Below are positions 52,074-62,877 of a stretch of DNA of 64,000 nucleotides, in pieces. Position 1 is the first letter of the stretch. Each line of letters begins with the position of its first letter. The translations under genes were made by a program, and so were the position numbers. The notes beneath the pieces were generated by a model that saw only the letters and a list, made by a program, of their open reading frames with translations, was not told the DNA's origin and did no database searches. The DNA comes from Dactylorhiza incarnata (taxonomy: Eukaryota > Streptophyta > Magnoliopsida > Asparagales > Orchidaceae), in NCBI GenBank assembly GCA_033032865.1, contig JAWHQI010000502.1:186001-250000 (forward strand). The letters run 5' to 3'.

Positions 52074-53436
52074 GGGCCCGTTCGTTTGGACGGAATTGAA
52101 ATTCGATATTGGAATTTAATATTGATGAATATTGTGGAATTAAATATTGGTGACTAATTTCAATTCTAGCGTTCGCCTAATAAACAATATTGTTGAATAT
52201 TGTGGAATTAATCAATACTTTTGTTTGTTTGTTAAATAAAATTGAATTTAAGAATTAAAAAATATTACGAAAAATCTAATATTTATAACATATCATAAAC
52301 AAATATGTCATGGCGACGATTTTTTTTGCCCGGGGGCGATTTTTTCGCCAGAGAACGATTTTTCCGCCAAGGCGCAATTTTTTCGCCCAACCGTGATTTT
52401 TTCGCCCGGGCGCGCATTTTTTGTCCGGGCTCATTTTTTCGCCCGGGCGCGATTTTGTGTCCCGTGCACGTTTTTTTTGCCTTGGCGCAATTTTTTTTCC
52501 CGGGTGCGATTTTTTCACCCGCTCGGCCTAAAAAAGCTTGCACAGGCGATTAAAGTGCGTCCCGGAAAAAAATCGCTTCCCGGTGAAAAAATTGCCCCCC
52601 AGCAAAAAAATCTAGTCGGGCGTAAAAATCTCGCTCGGGCAAAAAAAATCACTCCCGGCCAAAAAAATTTTGCCCGGGCGAAAAAATTGCGCGCAGGCAA
52701 AAAAATCGCTCCCTGACGAAAAATCGTGCTTGAGCGAAAAAATCGCGTTGGGGCGAAAAACTCTCCCCTGGGAGAAAAATTCGTGCCCGGGCGAAAAATT
52801 CGCGTCCGGGCTAAAAAACACTCTCGGGGGAAATATCGCGCCCGGGTGTAAAAATCGCGTCGGGGTGAAAAATCGCGCCCAGGTGAAAAAATCGCGCCCG
52901 GGCGAAAAAATCGCGCCCGGGCGAAAAAATCTCCCCCGTGCGGGAAAATCGCACCCGGGCGAAAAAATGTCACCCTGGCGAAAAAATTGCCGCTAGGCAA
53001 AATTTTCGTTGTCGGGCGAAAAAATCTCGCTCTGGCGAAAAATTTGTGTCCGACGACAAACGCGCGTCCGGACAACACATGCGCCGGATTATAAAAACGC
53101 AGGCACGGCGACAAAAACGCGCGCCCGGGCAAAAAACGCAAGCATGGGCAAAAAATGTGCGCCCAGACGAAAAATTCACGCCTCGGCGAAAAACGCACTC
53201 ACACGCGAAAAACACGTGCCCCGGGCGAAAATCGTGTGCTCAGACGAAAAAAAGTCTCGGCCGGAATTATCGAATTCGTATATAGATTGGAAAGAATTGG
53301 GTTTAGTTCAAAATGAATTCCACGGAATTCATTAAAATTTCAATTCCAATGTCAAGCGCGTAAACGAACGACAAAATTCGAATTATACCTTCAATTCCAA
53401 TTCCAGGAGCTCAATTCCGTCCAAACGAACGGACCC
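52074..53436. mobile_element. PIF/Harbinger-like element filled with inverted minisatellite
   Basis: Ends are GGGCCCGTTCGTTTGGACGG and CCGTCCAAACGAACGGACCC, with 3-bp duplication TAA (52071-52073 and 53437-53439), as in Tourist/Harbinger MITEs. Just inside are AATTGAAATTC-type stretches. The core is a 19-bp minisatellite: on the left (52309-52525) in the sense GATTTTTTCGCCCGGGCGC, on the right (52560-53262) in the opposite sense. The two blocks can fold on each other. No transposase. All overlapping ORFs here are repeat artefacts. Confidence 0.88.
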
Positions 53437-53632
53437 TAACAGAATTTGATTAACGCCCCAACTGATTATACCTTAAATTGGCGATTCCATGATTCCATGT
53501 TGGTAGTAGAATTGTGTCACAATAATTTGGAAATTGAAAGAGAATAAAAACATGTTATTCATTTTTCTCCTTAGTGCCGCCGTGATTTTTATATTTAGAG
53601 TTTGCCTATTTTTTAACGAATGATGCCCGCGT
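53437..53632. other. Spacer, no gene seen
   Basis: AT-rich. It resumes the AACAGAATTTGAT motif also seen just left of the Harbinger element (52021-52050). Confidence 0.4.
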
Positions 53633-53862
53633 CAATTGTCGTCGTCCCACCGAATGTCGCCGCCCCTGACGAATGTCGCCGCCCTCGACGAATGCCGCCG
53701 CCTCTGACGAATGTCGCCGCCTCTAAACGAATATCGCCGCCCCCGACCAATGTCGCCGCCTCCCACAAATGTCGTCTCCCCGCACACGACCAATGTCGCC
53801 GTTCACGACCAATATGTCGTCGGTCACGACCAATATGTCGCATGTCACGATCAATATGTCGC
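53633..53862. repeat. About 20-bp tandem repeat (GACGAATGTCGCCGCC)
   Basis: About ten units of GACGAATGTCGCCGCCTCT type that slowly change to CGACCAATATGTCG. The open frames over it are not taken as genes. Confidence 0.85.
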
Positions 53863-53897
53863 CTTAGATAGGGGCGGAGCCCCATGCCTGTAACTCG

Positions 53898-53936
53898 TGT
53901 GTGTGTGTGTGTGTGTGTGTGCGTGCGTGCGTGTGT
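53898..53936. repeat. (GT)n microsatellite
   Basis: About 39 bases of GT repeat with three GC interruptions (GCGTGCGTGCGTGT). Confidence 0.95.
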
Positions 53937-53939
53937 ACT

Positions 53940-54850
53940 TGATGGGTCCCCCTAAATTTGCTCCGGGTCAAGCCGGTTTTATCTAAGGCAAGGGAACGAC
54001 CGGATCGTCAAAGTGGGCCGAGACGACCAATAAAAAATGCCCCCAAACAAAGGACCTAAAACAAGCACAATCGGGGGTCGCGCGGTGGACATGCTCTCGC
54101 GTCGTACGCCCACCCCGCGCACGCATACCCTCTGGGGCACGCACGTCTGTTGGAGTTGGGGAACACTTCCGGCTCTCTTATTTCTCACACCGGGTTTGCC
54201 CACGTGAGCTTAGAGACGTCAGAGCGTGACTCTCTCTGATGACTAAAGTATCAGCGAACGCGGGGGTCCGGGGGCGGCGAGCCCCCGTCGGCGGCGGTCA
54301 GCGGGTGGGGGTTCGGAGGCAACGCCCCCGAGCCAAATTTCGGTTTGTGATATCCGGGTGTGCGTATATCCGGATTTCGGTTCCGTGGCCTATTTAAAGG
54401 CGTGTAACCCAGATCTAGGGTTAAGGGTTCTTCTCAGCGGTTTTCGGCTGAGGGTTTTGGAGGCGTCTACGAGGAGTTTCGTGGAGAGGCGTTTCCGGCG
54501 GTGGTTCCTCCGTTTCTTGTCCAAAGAGAGGGGTGCGAGGTAGGATCGGTTTTGGTCCTTGTAACCTTGTGTGTTTTGTAATTTTTTTGGTGAATACAAG
54601 AAGGTGAAGAGGAGGCGGGATAGGGGACGTAGCCCGGTTTTGGGTGAACCTCTTAAATTTGTGTGTTCTCTGTGATTTTATCTTTTGTTTTGCATTCGAA
54701 TCTCTCTTCTCGGCACACCACGATTTTCTACAACGTCGGCGCCCATAATCGTCGTCCGGCCGCCGCCACCGCCTCTGTCCTCTCTGGCGAGCCTACCTCA
54801 GCCACCCGGATTGCCCGGACCGCTCGGAGGACATCGATGTCATTTTTCAG
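53940..54850 (+). mobile_element. Possible LTR fragment
   Basis: It contains a TATA-like CCTATTTAAAGGCG near 54397, then a leader with GATCTAGGG. T-rich and CT-rich stretches follow, then a CG-rich part. This layout recalls an LTR with U3-R-U5, but I find no primer site and no target duplication. Not assigned to a family. Confidence 0.3.
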
Positions 54851-54965
54851 AAATTGGTGATCCAAACGACTAAAATGTAGGAATATTTTCTTCTATATTC
54901 CTATATTAATATACAAAGTGATATATTTTCGGTTTTTTTAAAACTTTAACAGAAACAACAGATTT

Positions 54966-54988
54966 ATATATATATATATATATATAAA
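54966..54988. repeat. (AT)n microsatellite
   Basis: About 23 bases of AT repeat followed by further AT-rich DNA. Confidence 0.9.
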
Positions 54989-55029
54989 TAACAATATTAA
55001 TAAAATTGCATGAAGAGGATGAGAAATAA

Positions 55030-55860
55030 AGTAGAGTAATTTATAGTTCAGAATCGAGCCTGGGTAAGGCGTGTGGTCACTGCCCTAAAGAAATTGCACC
55101 ACCCTCCGGCAGGGCTTTCAACCGATGCTCACTCCTCCAAGGTACAACACCCGACTAGATCCTGAAAATCCGATGTGCGCGGACACCGAAGAAGCACAGA
55201 GCACCCGAACAACCACTTGATGAAGCAAATGTAAAGAAGAGGAATCACGTATAAGATCGTTAAAACAGAGAGAGCAGAAGAGCATGTGAGAGCGATCATT
55301 CTTTCTGAGAAGAACGACAATATATATAGACAGAAAATCTCCGGAAAAGGAGGATCTTAAAAACGGCAATATTAAAACCATAATAAGTATTGATAGTTAT
55401 AGTTGGAAGGATCATAATCCGGACGATAAACGTTGGATATTTCCAACTTAAATAATGGCGTAAAACACGCGTAAAGGAGCGGTTAAGAAAACGCGTAAAA
55501 CTGCGAAGAGAGAGAGCGTGGAACGGCAGAAGCGTTGAATCCAATTCGACGTTGCGTCGATATCATATCGACGCAAGTCGACGCAGGTCTTATCGACGCA
55601 AGCGTTGAAAACATAACGACGCAAGTCGGGTGCGTCGAATTCTTGTCGACGCTGCGTCGAAATCTATTCGACACAGCTCCGATTTCTATTCGACGCAACT
55701 CCAAGTAAATGCTCTGAAACTATTTTGTACAAAAAATACAATTCAATTCAATTATTCCCCAAATCCGGATCTGGATCCGGTGCGGTGCGCGCGCGCGCGC
55801 GTGTGGTTCATAGTTTCTCCTTATGTTCTTTTGAACAAATAAGAAGGTGTGGATTTCTTT
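55030..55860 (-). mobile_element. Possible LTR, minus strand, with TGCGTCGA palindromes
   Basis: A minus-strand TATA-like CTATATATATTG near 55316-55329, a preceding region rich in TCGACGCA/TGCGTCGA words (55545-55695), and possible end TGTAGGTAAAGAAATCC at 55860 read on the minus strand. A GC dinucleotide run lies at 55788-55803. No target duplication was found. Confidence 0.35.
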
Positions 55861-56199
55861 ACCTACACTAAAGGGAAGAAGGAGAATGGCAAGGTGGGAC
55901 TAAAGAACACCCTTCCATGATGAAAGGCTTCCCTCCAAATATTTGGATTCCCTCCAAGTTTGGTTTTGAGCTTTTTTCATCATAAAGATTAGCCCAAACA
56001 TCAAACACCATTAAGCTCCAATCAAAACGTTTAAAGTATAACGTTTTATAATTAAAATTTCTAACATAAAATCGTGCAACCTCATTCGCCGGTTCAAACT
56101 CCAAGACGACGTAGTTATTAGGGCGTCCATCAGAAAACTATAAAAAGTCTCATAGACCTTTATTTGAAGACAAACGCCAAAAAAGAGAAAATATAGCTC

Positions 56200-56485
56200 T
56201 GAGGTTTTCCAATGAAGACCACTCAGATATTTTTTCAGAGCTTGAAGACTTCATTCGGTTCTGAAGTCCACCTTCAAGAGGGACTTGAAGATCTCTTGCG
56301 GAGTTTGAAGACCTCATTCGGTTCTCAAGTTCCCCTTCAAGAGCGACCTGAAGATCACTTTCGGAGTTTGAAGACCCCATTCGGTTCTCAAGTCTCCCTT
56401 CAAAAGAGACTTCAAGATCTCTTTCGTAGTTTGAAGACTTCTTTCGGTTCTCAAGTCCTTCAAGAGCGACATGGAGATCTTTTTC
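56200..56485. repeat. 66-bp tandem repeat, about four copies
   Basis: The unit contains GTTTGAAGACTTCATTCGG and CCTTCAAGAG. The period is a multiple of three, so a plus-strand ORF (56212-56658) runs through it as a 22-residue repeat (SLKTSFGSQVPLQERPED). It has no other support as a gene. Confidence 0.9.
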
Positions 56486-56587
56486 AGAGTTTAATCTACT
56501 TTGCTCCCGTGCCTGCTCTAGTACGTGCTCCCGTGTCTACTCTAAAAGCCGCTTCTACGAGCGCAAAAGAAGACTTTGCGTGTTTTC

Positions 56588-56848
56588 ACCATCAAGTATT
56601 TGTAATCGGAGCGGTGGTCTGTCACTCTCTCGAAGATCCTAACACCTGTAACCTTTAGCAAATTAATGGATTTGGTCGGCACCACACCGACCTCATGATT
56701 TTTTTCTCTTTCCGAATTTTTCCACGTAAAAATTTTTGTCATTTATGATGTTCGTTCTCTTTTAACTGTTTGCACGTTTGACTCAATTTAGACCTAAGTC
56801 GGTTCAATTCTCCAGACTGAGAGAGCGCTAAACCTGCAACAATATTAG
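56588..56848 (-). repeat. Dispersed repeat, copy 2
   Basis: On the minus strand it reads like 42831-43066: TTGTTGCAGG at the start, then TTTTTACGTGGAAAAATTCG and GTGCCGACCAAATCCATTA. The copies lie about 14 kb apart in opposite orientation, on either side of Tat3 and exon 1. Confidence 0.65.
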
Positions 56849-57503
56849 ATGCCAAGATTTATTCTATATATTGAAATGCGACAAGTGACAACATACATGC
56901 CCTGCACATATCGTAATCATTTCAACCTATTAAAATAGAAATAGGTCGTGTTATTGTATTTAAATTCTGATTTCTCTGGACCATTAATTGGTACGGCGTC
57001 TTAATATGACTGACGGCGTGAGTTTGCGCTAGTTCAATTCCGGCAACCAGCGCGTGATCCTTCCGTCCTCCCGTCTATTTTAATCTAGAAGATATACATA
57101 CAGACCCCACACCAGTTCCCCACTTGCATCACCTGCTAAAAGCCAAAACGTTAAGAGAAGGAAGAACGCGCTTTTAATAATTTCGACGGCGACAGCCAAG
57201 GTGTGAAAGGGCCAAGTTGACCACGCTGAGAAAGGAAATTTTTTTTGGCTGATCGCTCCGATGTGTGGCGCGCAGCGATCATGTTGACCAGCTAGCGATC
57301 ATGTTGACCACCTGGCTGATCGCCAGCTGGAGTCAACGGTCAAGAGCGGGAAGAACGTCCGGTTGAAAGCTGACCGTTAACTGGGAATGTGCGACGTAAC
57401 TGACAAGATCGACGTCATCACAGCTGTCTCCCACTATTCCGACTTTTCCAAAACTTTACCGCTGGAACAAATAGAGCTGAAGTGAGCCGCTCATGACAAA
57501 AAA
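56849..57503. other. Spacer, no gene seen
   Basis: Mixed-composition DNA with local repeats of GCGATCATGTTGACCA near 57276-57311. No convincing ORF or element. Confidence 0.4.
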
Positions 57504-58105
57504 GGAATTGTTATTCTCATATCATAAATATATATTCTTAGATCAACATTTTCTAGTTTATAAATTGTTATCCGAGGGCTAATTTTAGATACGAGCATTC
57601 GATATCTTTGTTCTTCTAAACAGGGCCCCACAACGAAGGAACATCTTTGACGACCTTCTGAGCACTTCAATGTGTGCAAGGATCGTGATTCGTAAAATAA
57701 ATGCGTGGATGGAAACCGAGTTGAGGAAGAAAGATGATTTCTTCACCGTTTATGCGATTTCAGTTTGTTTGAGAGAGAGTAACCCTGAATACATAAATCT
57801 TTTCAAACAAACCCTAGCTAGCTAAATCTTCCAAAACAAATCGAAATCGCATGAACGGTGAAGAAATCGTCTTTCTTCCTCAACTCGGTCTCTATCCGTG
57901 CATTTATTTTACGAATCACGATCCGTCCACACATTGAATTGAAGTGCTCAGAAGGTCGTCAGAGATGTTCCTTCGTTGCCGGGCTCTGCTCAGGAGAACA
58001 AAGATATTGAATGCTCAAGTATAAAATTGATCCGCGGATAACAATTTGCGAACTAAAAGAGTTGACCTGCGGATAGGCATTTATGGTGTGCGAATAACAA
58101 ATTCC
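57504..58105. mobile_element. Long-arm hairpin MITE, 602 bp
   Basis: The left arm (57504 to about 57790) and right arm (about 57830-58105) are reverse complements over nearly their whole length. For example, GGATCGTGATTCGTAAAATA at the left pairs with TTTTACGAATCACGATCC at the right. The loop is only about 40 bases. A transcript would form a near-continuous duplex. Confidence 0.93.
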
Positions 58106-58323
58106 TAACAAAAAAGATTATATTATGATCAAAATATTAACAAAATTTAGCAAAATGAAAAATTGCAAAACTATTGAAAAAACATGTAGACTTGCTCCCC
58201 TGCCCGCTCTTTCCTCTCCCCTCCTACGTGTAAATAGCTACCCAAAAAGATTCTAGTCAAAAAGCAATAAAAATGAAGCAAAATAAATCAAAAATAATAG
58301 TCAAAATTATGGAAAAAATTTAA

Positions 58324-59118
58324 GAGTCCGTTCATTTGCGCGGAATTGAGAGCAAGAGATTAGAATTAGCTCAATTCCAATTCCCACGGGAGTTGAAATT
58401 AAGCCAATTCCAAATCAATCGTTCAACTACGGTCAATAATTGTTTAGGTCAAAATTGAAATTGCCAATTCTTCACTCATTCAAGATCGATCAACCGGAAA
58501 AGTTTTAATTAGAATGGCATATATATGATAATTTGTCACAAGATTAGCAAAAAAATCAATCTCCAAAATCTGTTCTTCACAATTCATCTCCTAAAGCCAC
58601 TTTTCGAAGCCTGCCAACCAAACTTCTGATGCAAATCCAATGTGCTTCCTCATGAGATCGACACCGTCAAACCCAACAAAATCTATACATGGGCGAACAA
58701 AATCTGCGGGGCTTAGCGCATGCAGCAAAAACCATATCCCATCCAGATCGTCTTCCAGCCTCCTTCTTCTAGGGTTTTGCAGCGTCCGGCTTCCAGTATG
58801 ACGCGAGATCATCTTCCAGTTTTCTTCTAGGGTCTGAGGGGAGACTGCCTTCCAATCTTCCTCATCGATTTCCCACCGACGAGACCGCATGGATGCAAGT
58901 TTATCGATCGCAGAGCCTCCTTCGCTGCTCCTCGATCGGAATCATCATTTCAGACCTCATGAGATCGGATTTGGCGGCTGCAAAAAATAAGCAAAACTGA
59001 TTTCCCATGGAATTGACCTCAATTTCATTTACGTTGGAAAAATTGGAGCACGGAACAACTGAATTGAAATTGGCTCTTCAATTTCAATTCTTTCCTCTCA
59101 ATTCCGCATAAACTAACA
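58324..59118. mobile_element. Harbinger-like MITE adjoining the next one
   Basis: Ends GAGTCCGTTCATTTGCGCGG and CTCTCAATTCCGCATAAAC are imperfect inverted repeats of the same type as 52074 and 59122 (a ...GCGGAATTGAGAG motif). It lies directly beside the next element. The minus-strand ORF at 58591-58890 has no domain I know. Confidence 0.55.
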
Positions 59119-59121
59119 TAA

Positions 59122-60627
59122 TGCTCCGTTCGTTTTGCAGGAAATGAGATGTAGGAATTGAAATTTACCCAATTCGGATTCCCGTAGGAATTGTAATTGA
59201 AGTTAATTCAAATTCTGCTGTTCGACTTAATGAAGAAATTTTGTCACATAATTAGAATTAGTAATTCGACTGTTTGACCACATATTAAAATCCAGTCAAT
59301 AGAATTGATATCTATACAAAAAAACATAGATTTTTTTCAAGATCATCAGAAATGGAGAAATCTATGTGCGGTGCGCATTTTTTCACTAGGGCGGGTAATT
59401 TTCGTAGGGGCGCTCATTTTTCTGCCCGACACCTTTTTCGCCACGACGTGCATTTTCTACCCGGGCGCACATTGTTTCCGCATGTGCGCGCATTTTCTAC
59501 TCGGGCGCACATTGTTTCCCGCGTGCAGATTTTTCGCCCCGACCCAATTTCCGCCCACGCGCGCATTATTCTGCTCAGACGCGCATTTCGTCAGGCGTGC
59601 ATTTTCCGCCCGGACGCAAATTTTATGTCTGGCACACATTTTTATCCCGAGCGCACATTTTTCCGCACGAGCACACATTTTTCTGCCCCTGCACACATTT
59701 TCCACCTGTGCATGCATTTTTCATCAGAGGTGTGCATTTTCTGCCCAGATCCACTTTTTTTGCCCGGGAGTGCCCGGGCGAGAAAATGTGTGGCCATGCA
59801 AAAATTGCGCGCCCTGGCAAAAAAAGCGCGGGCGGGCAAAAAAATGCGTGACCTGGAAAAATTTGCGCACAAACGAAAAATTTGTGCCCATGTGAAAATT
59901 TTACGACCGGAAAAAATGCGCACCCAGACAGAAAATGCGCACTAAGGGGAAAGATGCGCGCTCGGTCAAAAAAATGCTCGCCCGGTTTGAAAAAAAATGC
60001 ACTCCGGTTGAAAAAATGCGCGTCCGGGTGAAAAATACGCGCCTAAGAGAAAAATATGCACCAAGGTGGAATATGTGCGCTCGAGCGAAAAAATGCTAAT
60101 CCGGGCTTAAAATGTGCTCATGTGCGAAATATGCGCGCTCACGCGAAAAAATGCGCGCCCGCGGGAAGAATGTGCGCCCGCACAAAGAATGCGCGCACGG
60201 TCGAAAAAATGCGCTCCTGAGCGAAAAATATGAGCCTGACAAAAAATACGCGAGCGGGCAGAATATGCGCGCTCGGGCTTAAAATGTGTGCCCGGTCTAA
60301 AAATGCGCGCCTGGTCGAAGAATGCACGACCGAGCGAAAAATTCGTGCCCGAGCGAAAATTCTCTTCCCGACAAAAAATGCGCTCCCCGGGGAGATTGCA
60401 TTCTCGGTCGAACAACGGAGTTGGTGTCGAGTTCTTTTTAAGAGTGTCGGGGGCGCACTGATAAGGTTGGGAATCACAAATGAAGACCTCGTGAGGTCGG
60501 AATTGAGGGAGACACGCTTCCTCTATATTCAATTCCAATTTCAAGAATTGGTGATTTTATGGCCGCCAAATGCTTGAATTAGAATTGTTAATTGAATTCC
60601 AATTTCATCGCTCTAACGAACCGATCC
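59122..60627. mobile_element. Second Harbinger-like element with inverted minisatellite
   Basis: Ends TGCTCCGTTCGTT and (inward from the right) GGATCGGTTCGTT, flanked by TAA (59119-59121 and 60628-60630). Minisatellite blocks of about 19-20 bp: left 59366-59770 (GCGCATTTTTC-type), right 59775-60390 (GCGCCCGGGCGAAAAAATG-type), in opposite senses. The core GCCCGGGCGAAAAAAT is shared with the element at 52074. No transposase. Confidence 0.83.
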
Positions 60628-60630
60628 TAA

Positions 60631-61198
60631 AGATTATTTTTTCCTTATATATATTGTTATATTGTGCGACTGTATATCATGCGGCACGTGCGTAAATATA
60701 TATTACTCTCTTTCCAAAGAATTTAAACACCGAATTGTTTCAATCGTCGAGAATTGTTCTTCCTTGGATGGTTGTTGTATTTACACGTATTGCCATATCT
60801 CCTCTGGGATGTTGAAAATTATAGAAAACATCAATTTAATCAAGTTATGGTCAAGACTAATATACAAAATACGTAGCAGACAATATTATAGCCCCAGGAT
60901 AAAACAAAATTTAATCCTAATCAGGCTCTATTATTAAATATTAATCCTTTAAAATGAAAATAATAATAATGATTCTAAAGGAGATGCCTCTATATATAGA
61001 CTATAATAATTGACAGAGATAACTAATAATAAAATTACGATAATAAACGAATTCTGAGAAAATAATACGGTGAGTCGGTGATTAAAATAAAGCTTATTAA
61101 ATCTAACAAATCAAAAATAAAATAAAATGGTACGTCCTAGTTTTACATGCCTGCGACAATATTGTAGATGGGAAAATCAAAATATACACAATATATCT
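60631..61198. other. AT-rich spacer, no gene seen
   Basis: AT-rich DNA with short ORFs only. Nothing recognised. Confidence 0.4.
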
Positions 61199-62030
61199 AG
61201 GGCGCTGTTACGTGCACACCACTTTTGGCTATGTGCACACCAAAATCTCAAAATAAATAATAATAGTATTTTTTCCCAACCCCACCCATTCTTGGCTATG
61301 TGCACACCAAACCCTTGTTCCACGCCGCTCACTGTTTCGAGGAGGTTCGCCGCCCGCCGTTTGTCAGAGGTCCGCCGCCCGCCGTTTGTCAGAGGTCCGC
61401 CGCTCGCCGTTTGTCAGAGGTCCGTAGCTCGATGGAAGACCGCTTAGTATTTTAATTGATATGCGATGCTATTTAGTTGGTCTGCACTTGTTTGGACACT
61501 TTTTGTTAAGCCCTTATGTTCTGCTGGAACGATGAGTTTTTTTTAGCGGGAATCATAGGATTTATTCGATCCTGGTAGGCAAGGATTATTGAGATCTAGG
61601 TTATGTCTGGGAGGGCGGCGGCGGTTGGAGATGAAAATACAAGTGTTCGCTCTCTTCCAGCGGTTGGAACTGGGTTGTTTTAACAACATTTTTGGAGATT
61701 GATGGTTCTAAATGGAGGGTATTTAAAAGGGTAAAAATAGTGTTTGTGGGATTGGTGTGTCGTTCTGAGTAATGGCGGTGAAATTATGGTAGTGCGGACG
61801 ATGTTGATGATTTACTTGTGTTTGGTACTTGAGGCCCAAATTATGGTAGTGCGGAGAATTCATGATTTTCCGACACATGATCACATACGGTTCTGGGCGG
61901 GTCTTGACTTAGAATGTTGCTCAAATGGTGCTTGAAGGAAGAATTTTGATGGCCTGCATATAAAATTTTTGGTGTGCACATAGTATTGGTGTGCACAAAG
62001 CCAATTATGGTGTGCACGTAACAGCGCCCT
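61199..62030. mobile_element. Non-autonomous DNA element, 832 bp
   Basis: Near-perfect inverted ends AGGGCGCTGTTACGTGCACA and TGTGCACGTAACAGCGCCCT. It is flanked by a 6-base direct repeat ATATCT (61193-61198 and 62031-62036). Subterminal GTGCACACCA words recur at both ends. About three 25-bp units (CCGCCGCCCGCCGTTTGTCA) lie at 61343-61430. No transposase seen; the superfamily is unclear because 6 bp is an unusual duplication length. Confidence 0.85.
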
Positions 62031-62111
62031 ATATCTATCCTACTTTATAAGAGAATTATGCTATATCTACAGTGGCGAGTGTAAGCAGTTCAATCGCGAT
62101 CATGGGGCTTT

Positions 62112-62877
62112 TGTTAGGATTTTCAGCCGCGGAAGCGCAATTCATAGGAACAACTAAATACAGAGTCACAATAAAATACATACTTCGCACAATTTGATTA
62201 GTACAATAAAATAAATAAGTACAAAAATTGAGAGATACAAGTCTGACAAATACTGCAGAAAAATAGATTATGATAATCCACAGGAGTAATATGAACTTGA
62301 CTGCAATCCGTAAAACAGACGCACAAGATTCGTACCAGAACGAACCTTCGTCGTCGTCATACGACCAACCGCCGCCACCACCACCGAAAAGAGATCTAAG
62401 TCAGGACTTGACTCTGCCGCGAACGCGCAGCCCACCAACATCACCACTTGTGCACAACCACCACCGCCTACGAGCATGCAACCATCAAGCACCGCACACC
62501 TTGCCGTAACCCACAAATATGACGCATTGCTGCTGCCCGCACGCATTCGCTCTTCAATGTCGATGCATCCCGCAATCGGATGTCGACGGGCACCGTCTCC
62601 TTCGACTGTGCACTACCACTCTCCTCCTCAAGGCTTTACCACTCTTTAGTTTGGCTTTTGGTGTGTTTCCATAACTTTGATTCTCTCTCCTTTTATAGAG
62701 CCAAAATTCAATAACAATGAAGCATGAAACACATGTTGTGACCTCTTTCCTAGAATTTTTCCATGCATGCACCCATTCAAAGCACATTGTATGGCTAGAG
62801 GAAAAGTCTTTATCGACGGCCGGTAAGTGAGAAATGTGAATCATGTGGGTCGTTTGAAAAATCAAACCAACTCAACA
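62112..62877 (-). mobile_element. Probable solo LTR, minus strand
   Basis: The plus strand begins TGTTAGGATTTTC and ends ACTCAACA, giving TG...CA ends. Flanks GCTTT (62107-62111) and ACTTT (62878-62882) match at four of five bases. The minus-strand TATA box CTATAAAAGG lies near 62690-62700. The layout fits a plant copia-type LTR. No internal region on either side. Confidence 0.65.

Noticed and set aside
52276..53335. Many overlapping ORFs in the Harbinger-like element
   Set aside because: All are translations of the 19-bp minisatellite with periodic Lys/Phe/Pro/Gly patterns on both strands.
58591..58890. 99-codon minus-strand ORF
   Set aside because: Inside a MITE-like unit, no domain, no promoter or homologue that I can recognise.
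59305..60577. Long Phe/Cys/His-rich ORFs near 59.3-60.6 kb
   Set aside because: The same minisatellite effect; no known domain.
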